From Erythrobacter aurantius (lineage in GTDB: Bacteria > Pseudomonadota > Alphaproteobacteria > Sphingomonadales > Sphingomonadaceae): a stretch of DNA of 64,000 nt. Below the pieces are notes generated by a model. It did no database searches. It saw only the letters and a list, made by a program, of their open reading frames with translations, and was not told the origin of the DNA. Positions 9,103 through 16,517 of this stretch are shown piece by piece (position 1 is the first letter of the stretch; every line of letters starts with the position of its first letter). Location: assembly GCF_023823125.1 (NCBI RefSeq), contig NZ_CP090949.1:310001-374000 (forward strand). The letters are read 5' to 3'. The translations under genes were made by a program, and so were the position numbers.

Positions 9103-9126
9103 CAAGAACTAGGGACAGGAGCCGAA

Positions 9127-9552
9127 ATGGGCCAGAAAATCGATCCGAACCTGTGGAGCGACGATCCGCAACCGCACCTGATGGGCGGCAGGCTGCCTTC
9201 GGGCGAAATCGTGTTCCCGATGCCGCAGGGTGACGCGGCGAAGGATGTCGAACCCTACAAGCTGTCACGCCACGGCAGACTGTGGTCGTGGACCTCGCAG
9301 GGGTTCCTTCCCAAGGAGCCTTACGAAGGCCCCGGTTCCGGCCCCGATCAGGGACCGCCCGATTTCGTGCCCTTTCTGCTCGGCTATATCGAGCTGCCGG
9401 GCGAAGTGATCGTCGAAAGCTACATCGTCGATGCGAAGCTGGAAGACCTTCATCTCGACATGCCGATGGAGTTCTGCGTGGTGCCGTTCAACGACACGCA
9501 CGACACCTTCGCCTTCCGCCCCATCGCCTCTTCACAGGAGAAAGCCGCGTGA
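9127..9552 (+). CDS. DUF35 OB-fold acyl-CoA-associated protein lacking zinc-ribbon cysteines
   Basis: The 141-residue protein has the DUF35 layout of an N-terminal ribbon followed by an OB fold, including 'YKLSRHGRLWSWTSQGF' and 'PFLLGYIELPGEVIVESYIVD'. Such proteins form a complex with SCP-x-like thiolases, and in steroid degradation the pair is a retro-aldolase. The usual two Cys-x2-Cys knuckles are missing: the ribbon region reads 'GRLPSGEIVFPMPQGD', and the only cysteine is in 'EFCVV'. Its stop overlaps the thiolase GTG start (GTGA), in keeping with equimolar subunits. Confidence 0.85.
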   Translation: MGQKIDPNLWSDDPQPHLMGGRLPSGEIVFPMPQGDAAKDVEPYKLSRHGRLWSWTSQGFLPKEPYEGPGSGPDQGPPDFVPFLLGYIELPGEVIVESYIVDAKLEDLHLDMPMEFCVVPFNDTHDTFAFRPIASSQEKAA

Positions 9553-10721
9553 GCGAGAATGTCTATATCATCGGCGCAGGCATCCATCCCTTTGGCCGCA
9601 CCGACGAACGATCGGGCCGCGAACAGGGCGTCTATGCCGTGCGCGAGGCGTTGAAGGACGCGGGGCTCGAATGGGCCGACATGGAATGCGCCTATGGCGG
9701 CAGCGCGGCGGCGGGCAATGCCGATATCATGGTCAACGAGCTGGGCCTGACATCGCTGCCCTTCACCAATGTCGCCAATGGCTGCGCCACCGGCGGCAGC
9801 GCGCTGGTTTCGGCGCAAATGGCGATTGCAAGCGGGATGTATGACCTCGCTCTGGCGGTGGGTTTCGACAAGCACCCACGCGGCGCCTTCAACGCCAAGC
9901 CCGCCGATTACGGCCTGCCCGAATGGTACGGCCAGACCGGCATGATGCTGACCACGCAGTTCTTCGCGCTGAAGATCCAGCGTTACATGCAGTTGCACGG
10001 GATCAGCCGCACGACGCTCGGCCGGGTGGCGGAAAAGGCGTTCATCAACGGCGCCGTCACTCCGCATGCATGGCGGCGGAGCGAAATCGATCTCGACACG
10101 ATCATGAACGCGCCGATGATCAATGATCCGCTGACCAAGTTCATGTTCTGCGCTCCGGCGGAGGGCGGTGTTGCCCTGATCCTCGCGAGCGAGAAAAAGG
10201 CGAAGGAGCTGGGCGCGCTCAATAACAATGGCGCGGTGAAGATTTCCAAGATCGCGGTGCGGACCCGTCCGCCTGACAGCTTCGAGGTGTTTCAGGCGGG
10301 TGTCAGCGTGAAGGAAGGCGGCAAGCCGACCGTGCTCGCGTCAAAGGCCGCGTTCGAAGGTGCCGGGATCGGCCCCGAAGACATCGAAGTCGCGCAGTTG
10401 CAGGACACCGAAAGCGGCGCGGAAATCATGCACATGGCCGAAAACGGCTTCTGCAAGGATGGCGATCAGGAAGAATGGCTCGCCAATGGCTGGTCGCGGC
10501 GCGACGGAAAGCTGCCGATCAACACCGATGGCGGATGCCTCGCCTGCGGGGAACCGATCGGCGCATCGGGCCTGCGGCAAGTGTACGAGAATGTCGAGCA
10601 GCTGCGCGGGCGCGCGGGCGAACGGCAGGTGATCAAGGCCCACGGCGGCGCACCAAAGACGGGATACAGCCACGTCTACGGCGCACCGGGGCTTTCGGCA
10701 GTGGCGATTTTGGAGCGTTAA
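9549..10721 (+). CDS. SCP-x/Ltp2-like thiolase-family protein (probable acyl-CoA retro-aldolase)
   Basis: The 390-residue protein is a thiolase-fold lipid-transfer-protein type enzyme. Cys79 in 'NGCATGGSAL' is at the thiolase nucleophile position, and the C terminus has 'GGCLACGEPIGASGLRQV' and 'HGGAPKTGYSHVYGAPG' with two tyrosines. Known DUF35-partnered members cleave beta-hydroxyacyl-CoA side chains by retro-aldol chemistry and use tyrosines for catalysis; I recall this for Ltp2. GTG 9549 overlaps the DUF35 stop. A plain 3-ketoacyl thiolase or hydroxymethylglutaryl-type condensation is less likely given the DUF35 neighbour. Confidence 0.85.
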   Translation: MSENVYIIGAGIHPFGRTDERSGREQGVYAVREALKDAGLEWADMECAYGGSAAAGNADIMVNELGLTSLPFTNVANGCATGGSALVSAQMAIASGMYDLALAVGFDKHPRGAFNAKPADYGLPEWYGQTGMMLTTQFFALKIQRYMQLHGISRTTLGRVAEKAFINGAVTPHAWRRSEIDLDTIMNAPMINDPLTKFMFCAPAEGGVALILASEKKAKELGALNNNGAVKISKIAVRTRPPDSFEVFQAGVSVKEGGKPTVLASKAAFEGAGIGPEDIEVAQLQDTESGAEIMHMAENGFCKDGDQEEWLANGWSRRDGKLPINTDGGCLACGEPIGASGLRQVYENVEQLRGRAGERQVIKAHGGAPKTGYSHVYGAPGLSAVAILER

Positions 10722-11492
10722 ATGGGCAAGATGACAGGCAAGGTGGCGCTCGTCACCGGCGGCGCGGAAGGGATCGGAGCCACGGTCGGCCGGATGATCG
10801 TCGCCGAGGGCGGACAGGTTCTGCTGTGCGACATACAGATCAAGAAAGCGCGCCAGCTGGCGGACGAGCTGGGCGACAATGCCGAAGCGTTCGAGCTCGA
10901 CGTGCGCAATCTCGATCAATGGCACGCAGCGGTGAAATTCGCGCAGGAGCAGTTCGGCAAGCTTACCGTGCTGTGCAACATCGCGGGGATTTCAGAGCCG
11001 GGCAATGTGCCCGAAGGCGCGCTCGACGTTTGGGAACGCACGATCGATATCAATCTCAACGGCCCCTATTACGGAATGCGCGCGGCGATCCCGGCGATGG
11101 AGGCGAGCGGCGAACCCTGTGCCATCGTCAACATCGGGTCGATGATCGCGATGCGCCCTGCCGCTTTCGTTGCGGCCTACAGCGCCTCCAAATCCGGCCT
11201 TCGCGGTCTTACGCAGAGCGTTGCGCTCGATTGCGCCGAACGCGGCGTGCCGATCCGCGCCAACATGGTTCACCCCGGCGCGATCCGCACCCCGATGTAT
11301 GAACGCTACAAATATTCGGGCGCGGACACGCCGGAGAATATCGAGACGAACTTCGCCGCCACCCACCCGATGAACCGCATCGGCGAGCCGGATGAAGTGG
11401 CCAAGGCGGTGGTGTTCCTCGCCAGCGACGAAGCGAGCTTTACCACCGGCTGCGATTTCACCGTCGATGGCGGCGGCAGCATCAGGAGCTGA
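10722..11492 (+). CDS. Short-chain dehydrogenase/reductase
   Basis: A 256-residue classical SDR. The cofactor motif TGGAEGIG is near the N terminus, with NIAG-type strand 'LCNIAGIS', and the catalytic set is Ser140, Tyr153 and Lys157 ('YSASKSG'). Asp after the second strand ('LLCDIQ') predicts NAD rather than NADP. ATG directly follows the thiolase TAA. Close association with acyl-CoA dehydrogenase, DUF35 and thiolase genes suggests oxidation of a hydroxyl on the same substrate, possibly a ring or side-chain alcohol. The substrate is unknown. Confidence 0.88.
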   Translation: MGKMTGKVALVTGGAEGIGATVGRMIVAEGGQVLLCDIQIKKARQLADELGDNAEAFELDVRNLDQWHAAVKFAQEQFGKLTVLCNIAGISEPGNVPEGALDVWERTIDINLNGPYYGMRAAIPAMEASGEPCAIVNIGSMIAMRPAAFVAAYSASKSGLRGLTQSVALDCAERGVPIRANMVHPGAIRTPMYERYKYSGADTPENIETNFAATHPMNRIGEPDEVAKAVVFLASDEASFTTGCDFTVDGGGSIRS

Positions 11493-11497
11493 CGGAT

Positions 11498-12250
11498 ATG
11501 GGCGAACAACCGGCAAAACGCATCGACGCGCATTTCATCGCTGCGGGCAAGTATCACGATATCGACTATCCGCGGCTGGAAGTGCTCAAGCTGCTGGCCG
11601 AACACCCGCATATCCGCACCACTGTCGCCTGCGATTATTCGGGGCTGGAGCGGCTGGACCAGTGCCGTTTCCTCGTAACCTACACTTGCGACCTGATGCC
11701 GACCGAGGAACAGGCGAAGCAGCTTCGCGCGTGGCTGGAAGCGGGCGGCAAGTGGCTGGCGCTGCACGGCACCAATTCGATCCTCGTCTTCACCGAGGAC
11801 GGGCTGGTCGATGCGCCGGAAAACCGCCCTGACGTGTTCGACATGCTCGGCACCCAGTTCAAGGCGCACCCCCCGATCGGCCCGTTCGAAGTCGAAGTGG
11901 TGAACAAGGATCACGAACTGACCCGCGGGATCGACAATTTCGAAGTGGTGGACGAGCTGTACCTGTCCAAGACCACCGCCGAAATCGACACGCTGATGCA
12001 GACCACTTTCGAAGGCGAAGCGACCGGCTTTGTCGACGGGCAATGGGACAAGACGGCGGTGCCGATCCTCTACACCCGCGACATCGGCGCCGGGCGGATC
12101 GTCTACAACACGCTGGGCCATTGCCGCGGCCATTACGACCTGCCGGGAATGCAGGATTTCTACCCGCACAAGGAAATGTGCGCCTGGAATTACGATGTTT
12201 ATTACGATCTTCTGCGCCGCTCGATTGGCTGGGCGATGCGGGAAGACTGA
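11498..12250 (+). CDS. ThuA-like protein, copy 2
   Basis: The 250-residue protein shares the ThuA-like/amidotransferase fold: 'HFIAAGKYHDIDYPRLEVLKLL' at the start, 'YTCDLMPTEEQAKQLRAWLEAGGKW' leading into 'LALHGTNSIL', and 'GAGRIVYNTLGHCRGHYD' near the end, a stretch typical of the family. The elbow residue is His-Gly-Thr rather than Cys, as in copy 1 (His-His-Ala). It lies five bases after the SDR and 12 before the second acyl-CoA dehydrogenase, so it is in the middle of the operon. Its place is where a hydratase would be expected in a side-chain operon; function is not established. Confidence 0.78.
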   Translation: MGEQPAKRIDAHFIAAGKYHDIDYPRLEVLKLLAEHPHIRTTVACDYSGLERLDQCRFLVTYTCDLMPTEEQAKQLRAWLEAGGKWLALHGTNSILVFTEDGLVDAPENRPDVFDMLGTQFKAHPPIGPFEVEVVNKDHELTRGIDNFEVVDELYLSKTTAEIDTLMQTTFEGEATGFVDGQWDKTAVPILYTRDIGAGRIVYNTLGHCRGHYDLPGMQDFYPHKEMCAWNYDVYYDLLRRSIGWAMRED

Positions 12251-12262
12251 AGGACACAGCCA

Positions 12263-13471
12263 ATGGATATGACATTCTCCCCCGAAGACATCGCGTTTCG
12301 CGAAGAAGTGCGCGATTTCCTCGCTGAAAAGCTGCCGCAGCACCTGCGCGATGGTGCCCGGCGCACGCCCGGCGTGTTTGTCGAACCCGACATCGGGATG
12401 GAATGGCACCGCATCCTGAATGAAAGAGGCTGGGTCGCCCCGCACTGGCCCAAGGAAGACGGCGGAACCGGCTGGACCCCGACGCAGAAATTCATCTTCG
12501 AAAAGGAATGCGCGCTGGCCGGAGCGCCCGCCCTCGCCATCCTCGGCCTGCGACTGGTCGGCCCGGTGATCTGCGCTTTCGGCACGCCCGAACAAAAGGC
12601 GCGCTTCCTGCCGCGCATCCTTTCTGGCGACGATTACTGGTGCCAGGGTTATTCCGAGCCGGGTAGCGGATCGGACCTTGCCAGCCTCAAGACTTCGGCC
12701 CGGTTGGAAGGCGACGAATATGTCGTCAACGGTTCGAAAATCTGGACCACCCACGCGCATCACGCCAACTGGATCTTCGCGCTGGTGCGCACCGATCCCA
12801 CGGTGAAGAAGCAGGCGGGCATCACTTTCCTGCTGCTGCCGATGGACCAGCCGGGGATCGAGGTGACGCCGATCCATTCGATGTCGGGCGATCACGAAGT
12901 CAACGCGGTGTTCTTCACCGACGCACGCACTCCGATCGAAAACCGTATCGGCGAGGAAGGCCAGGGCTGGACCATCGCCAAGTTCCTGCTTGAAAACGAG
13001 CGCGGCGGATCGTGCTTTGCCCCGCGCCTGTTGCAGAGCATCGACAAGCTGGCGGAGCTGGCGGAAACGCAGCCTTCGGGCGTCAACGGGGCGATCGCGC
13101 ATGATCCGCGCTTCCGCGACCGGCTGGCGCGCACCCGGCTTGAGGCGGAAGCGCTCGAATTCACCGAACTGCGCATCCTTGCCGAACTGGCGAAGGGCCG
13201 CTCACCCGGGCCGCAAACCTCGCTGGTCAAGATGCTAGGGGCGAACATCGGGCAGGCGGTCGATACGCTGCGGCTCGAACTGCTTGGCCCCGACGCGCTG
13301 CAATTGCCGCTGGAGCGCCCGCTTTACGGCAATGAAGCGCCCGAGCCGGTGGGCAGCGAAATGGCGCAGACTGCCATGGGCCGCTATCTCAACAATCGCG
13401 CCGCGACGATCTTTGGCGGATCGGACGAAGTGCAGAAGAACATCATAGCCAAGACCGTCCTCGGTCTCTGA
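12263..13471 (+). CDS. Acyl-CoA dehydrogenase, full-length (probable heteromer subunit)
   Basis: The 402-residue protein has 'FSPEDIAFREEVRDFL' at the N terminus, the FAD/substrate motif 'YSEPGSGSDLASLKTSA', 'VNGSKIWTTHAHHANW', and C-terminal 'IFGGSDEVQKNIIAKTVLGL'. In medium- and short-chain dehydrogenases the last motif is usually Tyr-Glu-Gly-Thr with the catalytic Glu; here it is Phe-Gly-Gly-Ser, so the base must be elsewhere or in the partner. It lies four genes after the short dehydrogenase at 8014, which may be the partner subunit. The stop is 14 bases before the DECR-like gene. Confidence 0.87.
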   Translation: MDMTFSPEDIAFREEVRDFLAEKLPQHLRDGARRTPGVFVEPDIGMEWHRILNERGWVAPHWPKEDGGTGWTPTQKFIFEKECALAGAPALAILGLRLVGPVICAFGTPEQKARFLPRILSGDDYWCQGYSEPGSGSDLASLKTSARLEGDEYVVNGSKIWTTHAHHANWIFALVRTDPTVKKQAGITFLLLPMDQPGIEVTPIHSMSGDHEVNAVFFTDARTPIENRIGEEGQGWTIAKFLLENERGGSCFAPRLLQSIDKLAELAETQPSGVNGAIAHDPRFRDRLARTRLEAEALEFTELRILAELAKGRSPGPQTSLVKMLGANIGQAVDTLRLELLGPDALQLPLERPLYGNEAPEPVGSEMAQTAMGRYLNNRAATIFGGSDEVQKNIIAKTVLGL

Positions 13472-13484
13472 GAGGGAAGTACCA

Positions 13485-14387
13485 ATGGACGTATCGAAGC
13501 TGATGTTCCGCGATGGCCTAATGGATGGCCAGCGGATCCTTGTCACCGGCGGGGGAACCGGGCTGGGCCGTGAAATGGCGGAAGGTTTCCTGAAGCTGGG
13601 GGCAACCGTCTACATCTGCGGCCGCCGCCAGAACAAGCTGGACGAAACCGCCGCCGAATTGATGGCCGCGCATGGGGGCAAGGTTGTCGCCCATGCCTGC
13701 GACATCCGCGATGCGGACGCGATTCACGCCATGGTCGATGCAATCTGGGCCGATGGCGGCGCGCTTACGGGCGTGGTCAACAACGCGGCGGGCAACTTTA
13801 TCAGCCGGACCGAAGACCTTTCGGTCAACGGCTTCAACGCGATTGCCGATATCGTGATGCGCGGCACGTTCTACGTCACGCTCGACATCGGAAAACGCCT
13901 GATCGCCGAAGGCAAGAAAGCGAGCTTCCTCTCGATCCTCACCACCTGGGTGTGGTCGGGCAGCGCCTTCGTGGTGCCTAGCGCGATGAGCAAGACCGCG
14001 ATCAACGCCATGACGCAAAGCCTTGCGACAGAATGGGGCCGCTATGGCCTGCGCTTCAACGCCATCGCGCCGGGGCTTTTCCCGACCAAGGGCATGAGCG
14101 CGCGTTTGTCCCCTGGGGGACAAGGCGGGAATTCCAAGAACGATCTCAACCCGATGGGCCGCGCAGGCGAAATGCACGAACTGGCGAACCTCGCAGTGTT
14201 CCTGATGGGACCGGGCGCGGAATATGTGAACGGGCAGACCATCGCGATCGACGGCGCAGGCTATCAGGCCAATGGCGGGACATTCTACCCCATGCTCCAC
14301 GCGCTGGGCGATGCCGAATGGGAGCAGATGCGCGCGATGATCAAGGGCACCAACGAGAAGGACAAGGCGGACCGCGCGACCGGATAA
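13485..14387 (+). CDS. 2,4-dienoyl-CoA reductase-type SDR
   Basis: A 300-residue SDR with TGGGTGLG cofactor motif and Arg-Arg after strand two ('ICGRRQNK'), which predicts NADPH. The stretch around residues 160-190 resembles mitochondrial DECR1 closely: 'FVVPSAMSK', 'SLATEWGRYGLRFN' and 'PTKGMSARL'. As in DECR1, the usual catalytic Tyr is replaced by Ser (Ser166), while Lys170 is kept. DECR enzymes reduce 2,4-dienoyl-CoA esters with NADPH. It ends the plus-strand run that starts with the P450. A peroxisomal-type trans-enoyl reductase is an alternative. Confidence 0.85.
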   Translation: MDVSKLMFRDGLMDGQRILVTGGGTGLGREMAEGFLKLGATVYICGRRQNKLDETAAELMAAHGGKVVAHACDIRDADAIHAMVDAIWADGGALTGVVNNAAGNFISRTEDLSVNGFNAIADIVMRGTFYVTLDIGKRLIAEGKKASFLSILTTWVWSGSAFVVPSAMSKTAINAMTQSLATEWGRYGLRFNAIAPGLFPTKGMSARLSPGGQGGNSKNDLNPMGRAGEMHELANLAVFLMGPGAEYVNGQTIAIDGAGYQANGGTFYPMLHALGDAEWEQMRAMIKGTNEKDKADRATG

Positions 14388-14406
14388 GGCAGCGCGAATA
14401 GCCCAG

Positions 14407-14685
14407 TCAGAAATCGTCTTCTTCGACGGCTTGTGTCTCGAGGAAGTGCAAGCCCAGCATCAGGCCGTCGACCCAGACGACTTCGCACCAGACCTTGCGG
14501 TCTTCCCAGGCGAGCAGCCCTGTCTTGTCCCTGACCGGTCGCCTGACGAGGATTTTTGCACCGGTCGCGGACACATCCTTGATCAGGACAGGCTGCGTCC
14601 GGCTCGGGGTAAGCAGCGTTCCCATGATCTCTACGGACCGGCGCCTCGCCTGTCTCCGACCGATCAAATTGTCGATATCGCTCAC
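14407..14685 (-). CDS. PilZ-domain protein
   Basis: The 92-residue protein is a single PilZ domain. The c-di-GMP signature is visible: RRQARRRS near residue 10-17 (Arg-x3-Arg) and 'DVSATGAKI' (Asp-x-Ser-x2-Gly). Binding of cyclic di-GMP is therefore likely. The start is GTG 14685; no ATG fits. It lies between two converging catabolic units and has no evident link to them. Its target (motility, polysaccharide or an enzyme) cannot be told. Confidence 0.8.
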   Translation of the reverse strand: MSDIDNLIGRRQARRRSVEIMGTLLTPSRTQPVLIKDVSATGAKILVRRPVRDKTGLLAWEDRKVWCEVVWVDGLMLGLHFLETQAVEEDDF

Positions 14686-14759
14686 AAATCGATCCCAAAC
14701 TAAGGCTGCGGCTCCTCCTCTAACCGAGACAGTCTTAGAAAGGGTAAACCGACGGTCGA

Positions 14760-16382
14760 TTACTCCGCTTCGGCCAGTGCCTGCGCGGTCTTGTAATCAG
14801 GCTTGCCGTTGTTGAGCCTGAGCGACTGATGCGTCATCACGTAAAGGCGTGGAATCTTGTAACCCGCCAACCCGGCGCGGGCACAGGCGTCGAGCGCGTC
14901 CTCGGACACTTCGCCCTCCGGCTGCACCACCGCGACAACTTTCCGGCCAAAGCGCGGATCGGGCAGGCTGACGACGCGCACGTCCTTGACGCCCGGATGC
15001 TCCAGCAGCACCGCCTCGACCTCTTCGGGGAAGACTTTCTCGCCGCCGGTGTTGATGCACATGTTGTCGCGGCCGATGAATTCCATGCTGCCGTCCGCCG
15101 CCCAGCGCGCGCGGTCCCCCGTCATCAGCCAGCGTTTGCCGTCGATTTCGGGGAAGGTCTGGCGGTTCTTTTCGTCCTCGCCCAGATAGCCGAGCGGCAA
15201 GGGCCCGGTGCGCGCGACGATGCCGACGCCTTCGCTGCCCTTGGGAATCTCTTTCAGGTTTTCGTCGAACAGCTTTGTCTCGCGCCCCGGCAAGGGCTGG
15301 AACTTGCCCCCGCCCGTCGATCCTTGCGCGGTGGTGATGACGATCCCGGTGCCGCTGCTTTCCGACGATCCCAGCGCATCGATCACCACCAGCGCGGGAT
15401 TGTGCGCGATCAGCCGTTTCTTGAGATGTTCGGAGAACACCGCGCCTGACGATGTCACGCTGCGCAGGCTGGCAATCGCCTCTGCGGCGTCGGCACGCGC
15501 ATCCAGCCGATCGGCCAGCGGCAGGGCAAAGGCATCGCCGACGATGAAAACACCCCGCGCGCCCAGCCGCTTCACTTCGTCAATCGCGATGTCGGCGTCA
15601 AACTTGTGCGCGGGTAACAGCGCCAGCGTGCCGCCTTTCAGCAGGTGGATCACAGCGGTGAACTGCCCAGCCCCGTGCATCAGCGGGCTGAGCAGCAGCA
15701 GCGGCGAAGTGCTTGCGGGGTGATCCGGCCCGATCCTTGCCGCTTCCTCCAGCTGCGCTTCCAGCGAAGTCGCGACAAAGGGCGGTTCGCCAAAGCCGCG
15801 CTGCCATACCGAAATGCTGAAAGCCTGCCATGCTTCCACCATCGGCCACATCACCGCCTTGGGCATGCCGGTGGTGCCGCCCGTTGCCGTCAGGAACAGC
15901 GCCTGTGGATCGTCATGGATCGCGAAGCCATCAGGCAGCGGGGTTGCTTGCAGCGCGTCCCATTCCGCCCCGCCGACATCCACCGTCAGCGCATCAGGCG
16001 CCATTGCTTCGCGCGCCAGATCGGCAAAATCGCTTTCGGTGAACAGCGCCTTCAGTCCGAACCGGGCGAAGATGTCCGCAAGCTCGCGCTCCTTGTAATG
16101 GTAATTCACATTAACCGGGACGACGCCCGCTTTCACGCAGCCGAAATAGGCGAGCATGTAGTCGGGATTGTTGCGCAGCATCTGCCCGGCAATGTCGCCC
16201 GGCTGCAAACCATGCGCCCTGAGGCCGGCAGCAATCGCATCGGTGCACGAATCGAATTCGCCCCAGGTGACGATCCGCTCCCCATGAATCAGCGCCGGAC
16301 GCGCCGAATCGATACCCTGAGCCAAGGCTTTCAGCGCGATTCCGAAATTCTCGCCCGCCCAGAAGCCATCCTGCCTTAACAT
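14760..16382 (-). CDS. Acyl-CoA synthetase (AMP-forming, FadD-like)
   Basis: The 540-residue ANL-superfamily enzyme activates a carboxylic acid to its CoA ester with ATP. The P-loop 'TATGGTTGMPK' is near residue 190, 'LGSSESSG' is the A5 region, 'MTGDRARW' holds the ribose-binding Asp, and 'GGEKVFPEEVE' and 'NNGKPDYK' (catalytic Lys near the C terminus) close the fold. I chose ATG 16382, which follows a GGAG site, rather than a longer frame. It is divergent from the LuxR-type regulator across 135 bases. It likely activates the island's acid substrate. Sphingomonad steroid clusters often carry such a synthetase, but substrate is inference. Confidence 0.92.
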   Translation of the reverse strand: MLRQDGFWAGENFGIALKALAQGIDSARPALIHGERIVTWGEFDSCTDAIAAGLRAHGLQPGDIAGQMLRNNPDYMLAYFGCVKAGVVPVNVNYHYKERELADIFARFGLKALFTESDFADLAREAMAPDALTVDVGGAEWDALQATPLPDGFAIHDDPQALFLTATGGTTGMPKAVMWPMVEAWQAFSISVWQRGFGEPPFVATSLEAQLEEAARIGPDHPASTSPLLLLSPLMHGAGQFTAVIHLLKGGTLALLPAHKFDADIAIDEVKRLGARGVFIVGDAFALPLADRLDARADAAEAIASLRSVTSSGAVFSEHLKKRLIAHNPALVVIDALGSSESSGTGIVITTAQGSTGGGKFQPLPGRETKLFDENLKEIPKGSEGVGIVARTGPLPLGYLGEDEKNRQTFPEIDGKRWLMTGDRARWAADGSMEFIGRDNMCINTGGEKVFPEEVEAVLLEHPGVKDVRVVSLPDPRFGRKVVAVVQPEGEVSEDALDACARAGLAGYKIPRLYVMTHQSLRLNNGKPDYKTAQALAEAE

Positions 16383-16517
16383 GGTCGCAATCTCCGTTAG
16401 AGTAGCCGTGCCTAACCAGCGATAAAGTGCATTGCCCCTACGTAAAGTATGAGGCGACTCGCGCGAAATAAGATAGTCTGGTCGGACGGGAGCAAGAGGA
16501 GAGGAGTGAGCCTTATC

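Noticed and set aside
6719..9105. Two long minus-strand frames opposite the P450 and acyl-CoA dehydrogenase
   Set aside because: Typical third-position GC shadow; no start context or recognisable motif.
11306..13102. 598-codon minus-strand frame opposite the ThuA-like and ACAD genes
   Set aside because: No family, many His/Arg/Asp residues as expected from reverse reading of coding DNA.
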